Positions 61,888 through 64,000 of a DNA stretch of 64,000 bases are shown one piece after another; position 1 is the first letter of the stretch; each line of letters starts with the position of its first letter. The translations under genes were made by a program, and so were the position numbers. This DNA is from Ophiobolus disseminans (Eukaryota; Ascomycota; Dothideomycetes; Pleosporales; Phaeosphaeriaceae): NCBI GenBank assembly GCA_010093685.1, contig MU006235.1, forward strand, positions 697,780 to 761,779. Reading direction: 5' to 3'. Under the pieces are notes generated by a model that worked only from the letters and a program-made list of their open reading frames with translations, ran no database searches and was not told where the DNA came from.

Positions 61888-62525
61888 ATAAGGCGGTGGA
61901 CAAGCGAGTGACTGCGCGTTGGTGTGTGTGGGTCAAAGATAGCAACTACTGCCTAACTACAAGCACGTGGGTGGAATCGGTATTACTGGTAGTGGGCGTG
62001 CTGATTATCTAGTCTGTCCTTGTTGTCCGCAGCACCACAAACGTGCATACTGTCTTCCCGCGCGCCCCTGTTCGGCACAGATCCCGAATCCAGGGTCCAA
62101 TAGCTGCCCGTTGAGATCCGAAGACCTCCACCGCCGTGCGTCTGCGCATAGCCCGGCAAACATCTCAAAGATAAGTCCCTGGCGCCCAGTCTACGGACAT
62201 CGAAGTTCGAGGGAAAGGTGCCTAGCATGCATGTATCACGACATATCCCGTCGGGCGCACTCATGACTACAAGTCAACCACGCGTGGGGTACCGCTGACC
62301 ATTCAACATGCACATGTACATATGACTTGCATGGCCCAGGGCAGAGGTGCAGATGACGTGCTTCTCCAGCACGCGCGACTTTGGGGTATGGATTATGAAA
62401 TATCAGGTCGTAAAGGTGTCGTGCCTGGCCCCCGCCTCCAACTGGGCCTTCGTTGTCAAGGTAATCTGAAGTAATACATGAAGAAAAGTATAAGATGTAC
62501 AAATGCCGTCCCGAATGTGACAAGA
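61888..62525. other. intergenic upstream of transporter gene
   Basis: About 640 bases between two minus-strand genes, with the transporter promoter on the left and the 3' UTR of the Mbp1-like gene on the right. Nothing else is seen. Confidence 0.45.
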
Positions 62526-64000
62526 CTATAACAGACTACCGTCGAGACCTTCCGCGCGCTCCTGCGTCTCGGCTTCTTCCAGCTCCTGCAAGATTTCGGG
62601 CAGCATCAACTCGACGTCTTCTTCTCGCTCGCCAAGCGCTTTGGCGATGAGTTTCTTATATGTGCCTTGCTTTTCGCTCATGCCCGCTACGGATAAGTTG
62701 CCCACGACTTCTCGAACGAGCTCTCTCCGCTCCAGCTGCGCTCGATGCAGTAGTAGTGCTAACCGCATTTTCTCGGTCATGTCGACTGGTGAGTTTGTGT
62801 TGTTTGGTTGCGGCGTGGTGCTGCATAGTCGCCGAAGCTCGGTTTTCTGCTCAATCTCCAGTAGTGACTCTGCGTCCTCGACCAACAGTCGTAACTCTTC
62901 TTCTTGTTGCCGATCTGCTTCGTCGTCGTTCAAGTCGATATGCAGGCCATTACTCATGCCTTGGAGTTCTGCGACTTGCTTCCGCACCGCTTCGAGTTCG
63001 GCTTGTCGCCGCTTCACCACTCGATCGGCGTCGAAAGACTCTGCCTCTTTCTCCTGTAGCTCGGACTCGTAGGCCGCAGCTAGCTCTTCGCATTTCTCGA
63101 GTAGTGTTGGTGCGACCTTCGTCATCAAATGTGAAGCGGTTTGTGACCGGTATACAACTGGCTCGCGAACACTCATGCTGGGAAACGGAACTGGCATGAG
63201 TGGACCCCCGTCTAGCTGTGGAACATGGCCATTCAGCCGATGTTCAAGTGGCGGCGCAAATGGCGATGAAGACGCTTGTCGTGTGCGACCGTGCGTCCTC
63301 CGCCGTTGATTAAGTTCCCGTATGAGGTCGTCTGCAGTCTCCCCCTTCTTATTGGGTATGTCGACAGAGACGTTGCGCCCCAGTAGGCTGCGAACACACT
63401 TCCGCGCACCATTCCGCGCGGCAATCATGATAGCCGTGTCGCCGTTCTGATCCTGTGCGTTTAACAGTCTTGTAACCTCCTCTGGGATCCAGGTCTCTGA
63501 GAGCTTGTTGATGATGCAGTCCAGATACCACCTCGCGCAAACATACTTATTCGAGCTACTTGTCGTCGCCGCAATGTGATGGAATACGGTACTACCGAAC
63601 CAGTCAGTACGGTGGACGGTTTGCTGGAATATCTTGACCATGCTCGGCATAGTCTCCTTGTCGAAGTTGTTGGTGAACATGACGGCGCGCATCAGTGGTG
63701 TCTCCAGGTTGTTAGATAGGCAGTCGATGCGCGCGCCGCGATGTATGAGCTCCTTGACTACGCCGACGTCTCCCATGGCGGCTGCCCAGTGCATTGCAGC
63801 GTGGCCTTTTTCATCGATTGGCCGGTCGAGATTTATACTGGGGGGCGGTTCTGGCCAGGCGCATGCGGCCTCGTGGTCCAGCAGCATGAAGTAGTCGAGT
63901 AGCGCATCGGCCCAGATTTGGTGTTGCTGGTCCAGCACTGACATCTGGTCCACCCTCTTGCGCTTGCGACTGCCTGTCGAGTATTGCGACGCATCCAGCA
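62526..64000 (-). CDS. MBF-type ankyrin-repeat transcription regulator, partial (5' part off window)
   Basis: C-terminal 490 or so codons of a cell-cycle regulator of the Mbp1/Swi6/Res group, which drives G1/S genes. The frame is open through the right edge, so the start and any DNA-binding APSES domain lie outside. Visible parts: a basic nuclear signal RKRKRVD, then IDEKGHAAMHWAAAMGDVGVV (ankyrin), ETPLMRAVMFTNNFDKETMP, DWFGSTVFHHIAATTSSSNK and NGDTAIMIAARNGARKCV (second ankyrin block). A Pro-rich linker is followed by a long coiled coil (about 150 residues, KCEELAAAYESELQEKEAES onward) and an acidic tail. This order is typical of Mbp1 and Swi6. Which one it is depends on sequence outside the window. 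Confidence 0.9.
   Translation of the reverse strand, partial: LDASQYSTGSRKRKRVDQMSVLDQQHQIWADALLDYFMLLDHEAACAWPEPPPSINLDRPIDEKGHAAMHWAAAMGDVGVVKELIHRGARIDCLSNNLETPLMRAVMFTNNFDKETMPSMVKIFQQTVHRTDWFGSTVFHHIAATTSSSNKYVCARWYLDCIINKLSETWIPEEVTRLLNAQDQNGDTAIMIAARNGARKCVRSLLGRNVSVDIPNKKGETADDLIRELNQRRRTHGRTRQASSSPFAPPLEHRLNGHVPQLDGGPLMPVPFPSMSVREPVVYRSQTASHLMTKVAPTLLEKCEELAAAYESELQEKEAESFDADRVVKRRQAELEAVRKQVAELQGMSNGLHIDLNDDEADRQQEEELRLLVEDAESLLEIEQKTELRRLCSTTPQPNNTNSPVDMTEKMRLALLLHRAQLERRELVREVVGNLSVAGMSEKQGTYKKLIAKALGEREEDVELMLPEILQELEEAETQERAEGLDGSLL

Overview
The window looks like a nuclear segment of a filamentous ascomycete, most likely a Dothideomycete (the class is an inference). The evidence is frequent short introns (41-150 nt, GT...AG, often with a CTAAC/CTGAC branch site), fungal-specific families (Zn2Cys6 regulator, AgdC-type alpha/beta-glucosidase, class II G-alpha, MBF-type APSES/ankyrin regulator, hybrid histidine kinase) and compact genes on both strands. 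I rebuilt the gene models by joining exons by eye. For every spliced coding gene with a defined start and stop, the total length is a whole number of codons.

Layout: 1-10 kb holds a class II G-alpha (-), a long coiled-coil protein (+) and an isocitrate lyase/PEP mutase-family enzyme (-). 10-20.4 kb is all minus strand: a Zn2Cys6 transcription factor, a gene interrupted by two in-frame stops, a small mitochondrial-looking protein, gamma-tubulin and a Pgc1-like phosphatidylglycerol phospholipase C. 22-30 kb holds epsilon-COP (-), an AusD/Trt5-like methyltransferase (-), divergent spermidine synthase (+) and NAD kinase (+). 31-32.8 kb holds a small mitochondrial-type gene split by a dead Tc1/mariner element. 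33-42.5 kb is minus strand: a compact protein kinase fused to two C2H2 fingers, a hybrid histidine kinase and an AgdC-like GH31 enzyme. 44-50.2 kb is minus strand: a disordered protein, a DUF1771-Smr protein ending in a CaaX-like motif, the SNARE Use1 and a 119-residue protein of unknown function. 50.2-54 kb is a large gene-poor stretch that may carry the leader of a C2H2 regulator (54-55.9 kb, +). 56.5-64 kb holds a Gpx3-type peroxidase with two possible starts (+), PTPA (-), a drug/metabolite transporter (-) and the 3' part of an Mbp1-like cell-cycle regulator that runs off the right edge (-).

Most genes are housekeeping or signalling genes in ordinary fungal synteny. I see no secondary-metabolite cluster, CRISPR array, tRNA or rRNA. 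The most unusual items are the kinase/zinc-finger fusion, the transposon-split gene, the stop-interrupted gene at 14-16 kb, and several introns that are multiples of three and free of stops, so their retention would keep the frame open.
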